Of a stretch of 6,070 nucleotides of DNA, positions 5,731 to 6,070 are shown piece after piece (position 1 is the first letter of the stretch; the number at the start of each line of letters is the position of its first letter). Made by a program: the position numbers and the translations under genes. This stretch comes from Gammaproteobacteria bacterium (GTDB lineage Bacteria; Pseudomonadota; Gammaproteobacteria; Xanthomonadales; Marinicellaceae), in assembly GCA_030426065.1 (NCBI GenBank), contig JAUHZH010000150.1, forward strand, positions 1 through 6,070, read 5' to 3'. The notes beneath the pieces are model-generated. The model ran no database searches. It worked only from the letters and a program-made list of their open reading frames with translations, and was not told the origin of the DNA.

Positions 5731-6070
5731 TTATAAAGACCTGATGTGATTGGAAGCGCTGAATCGTGCGCCCAGCCAGGTGATGGCGGTGGCCATCAAC
5801 AAGAAAAGCATTGAAACCGAAAAGGAAGGGCTTTGAATCAGGATGCTTTGTCCAAAGGAGGCAGACAGTTCTTGAATGGGATTTGCCACCCAAAGTAGGG
5901 TGCTGTGCAGCAAAAGCAATGCCAATGCAGCCGATGCCAAGCCATAATAAATGCCTCCGTATAAAAAGCGTCGTCTGATTTGACTCGGGTAAGCACCCAA
6001 CAGTTTATTGAGCGCGATTTCTTTTTTGTGGTTGGCGATTTCATTACCAATGGAATGGCTTAAGAAGACC
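5731..6070 (-). CDS. ftsX: Cell division ABC transporter-like protein FtsX (5' partial)
   Basis: FtsX is the inner-membrane partner of the ATPase FtsE; the complex localises to the division septum and, in E. coli, activates murein hydrolases through EnvC. Only the C-terminal 112 residues are here; the frame runs off the window end, so the gene starts beyond 6070 and the TTG at 6000 is internal. The visible part reads EIANHKKEIALNKLLGAYPS then QIRRRFLYGG, matching the cytoplasmic (R)EEIxxxKLxGAxxxxIRxPFLYxG signature of FtsX that precedes the third membrane segment. Two hydrophobic helices follow, about GGIYYGLASAALALLLLHST and SFSVSMLFLLMATAITWLGA, as in the last two FtsX transmembrane segments, and the protein ends ASNHIRSL. 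ftsE is expected upstream, outside the window. The usual downstream neighbour rpoH is not here; the REC-REC gene and ung follow instead. Confidence 0.93.
   Translation of the reverse strand, partial: VFLSHSIGNEIANHKKEIALNKLLGAYPSQIRRRFLYGGIYYGLASAALALLLLHSTLLWVANPIQELSASFGQSILIQSPSFSVSMLFLLMATAITWLGARFSASNHIRSL

Overview
The window looks like ordinary chromosomal DNA of a gammaproteobacterium with intermediate base composition. The evidence is a ClpA very close to the enterobacterial protein, an IF-1 that is almost collinear with the E. coli one, the convergent clpA/infA pair usual in Gammaproteobacteria, and a family-1 uracil-DNA glycosylase. One secreted protein ends in an LIFEDGFE tail. 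From memory, such tails are common in secreted proteins of Marinicella, Wenzhouxiangella and Xanthomonadales-type bacteria; with the moderate GC this points loosely to a Marinicella-like organism. That placement is inference, not a search result.

Layout: (1) positions 1-1914, plus strand, clpA cut at its 5' end, so most of the N-domain is outside the window. (2) A short convergent gap with an inverted repeat over the clpA stop codon. (3) 1945-2163, minus strand, infA with its own putative extended -10 promoter. (4) 2289-4130, minus strand, a 613-residue secreted protein of unknown function with calcium-loop-like Asp-rich segments and a DGFE tail; a perfect TATAAT lies 6 bases before its ATG, which suggests a leaderless mRNA. 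(5) 4172-4843, minus strand, ung. (6) 4847-5659, minus strand, a two-receiver response regulator without output domain, 3 bases from ung and probably co-transcribed with it. (7) 5731-6070, minus strand, the last third of ftsX, cut by the window end. Coding density is high and no stretch over 130 bases lacks a gene.

The genes cover protein quality control (ClpAP), translation initiation (IF-1), base-excision repair (Ung), signalling (double-receiver protein) and divisome-linked cell-wall hydrolase control (FtsX). No mobile element, CRISPR array, tRNA or rRNA was seen. The points most worth attention are the REC-REC protein whose first receiver has lost its phospho-acceptor, its tight linkage to ung downstream of ftsX, the secreted DGFE-tailed protein with its leaderless-type promoter, and a Tyr in place of the usual Ile in the ClpP-docking tripeptide of ClpA.
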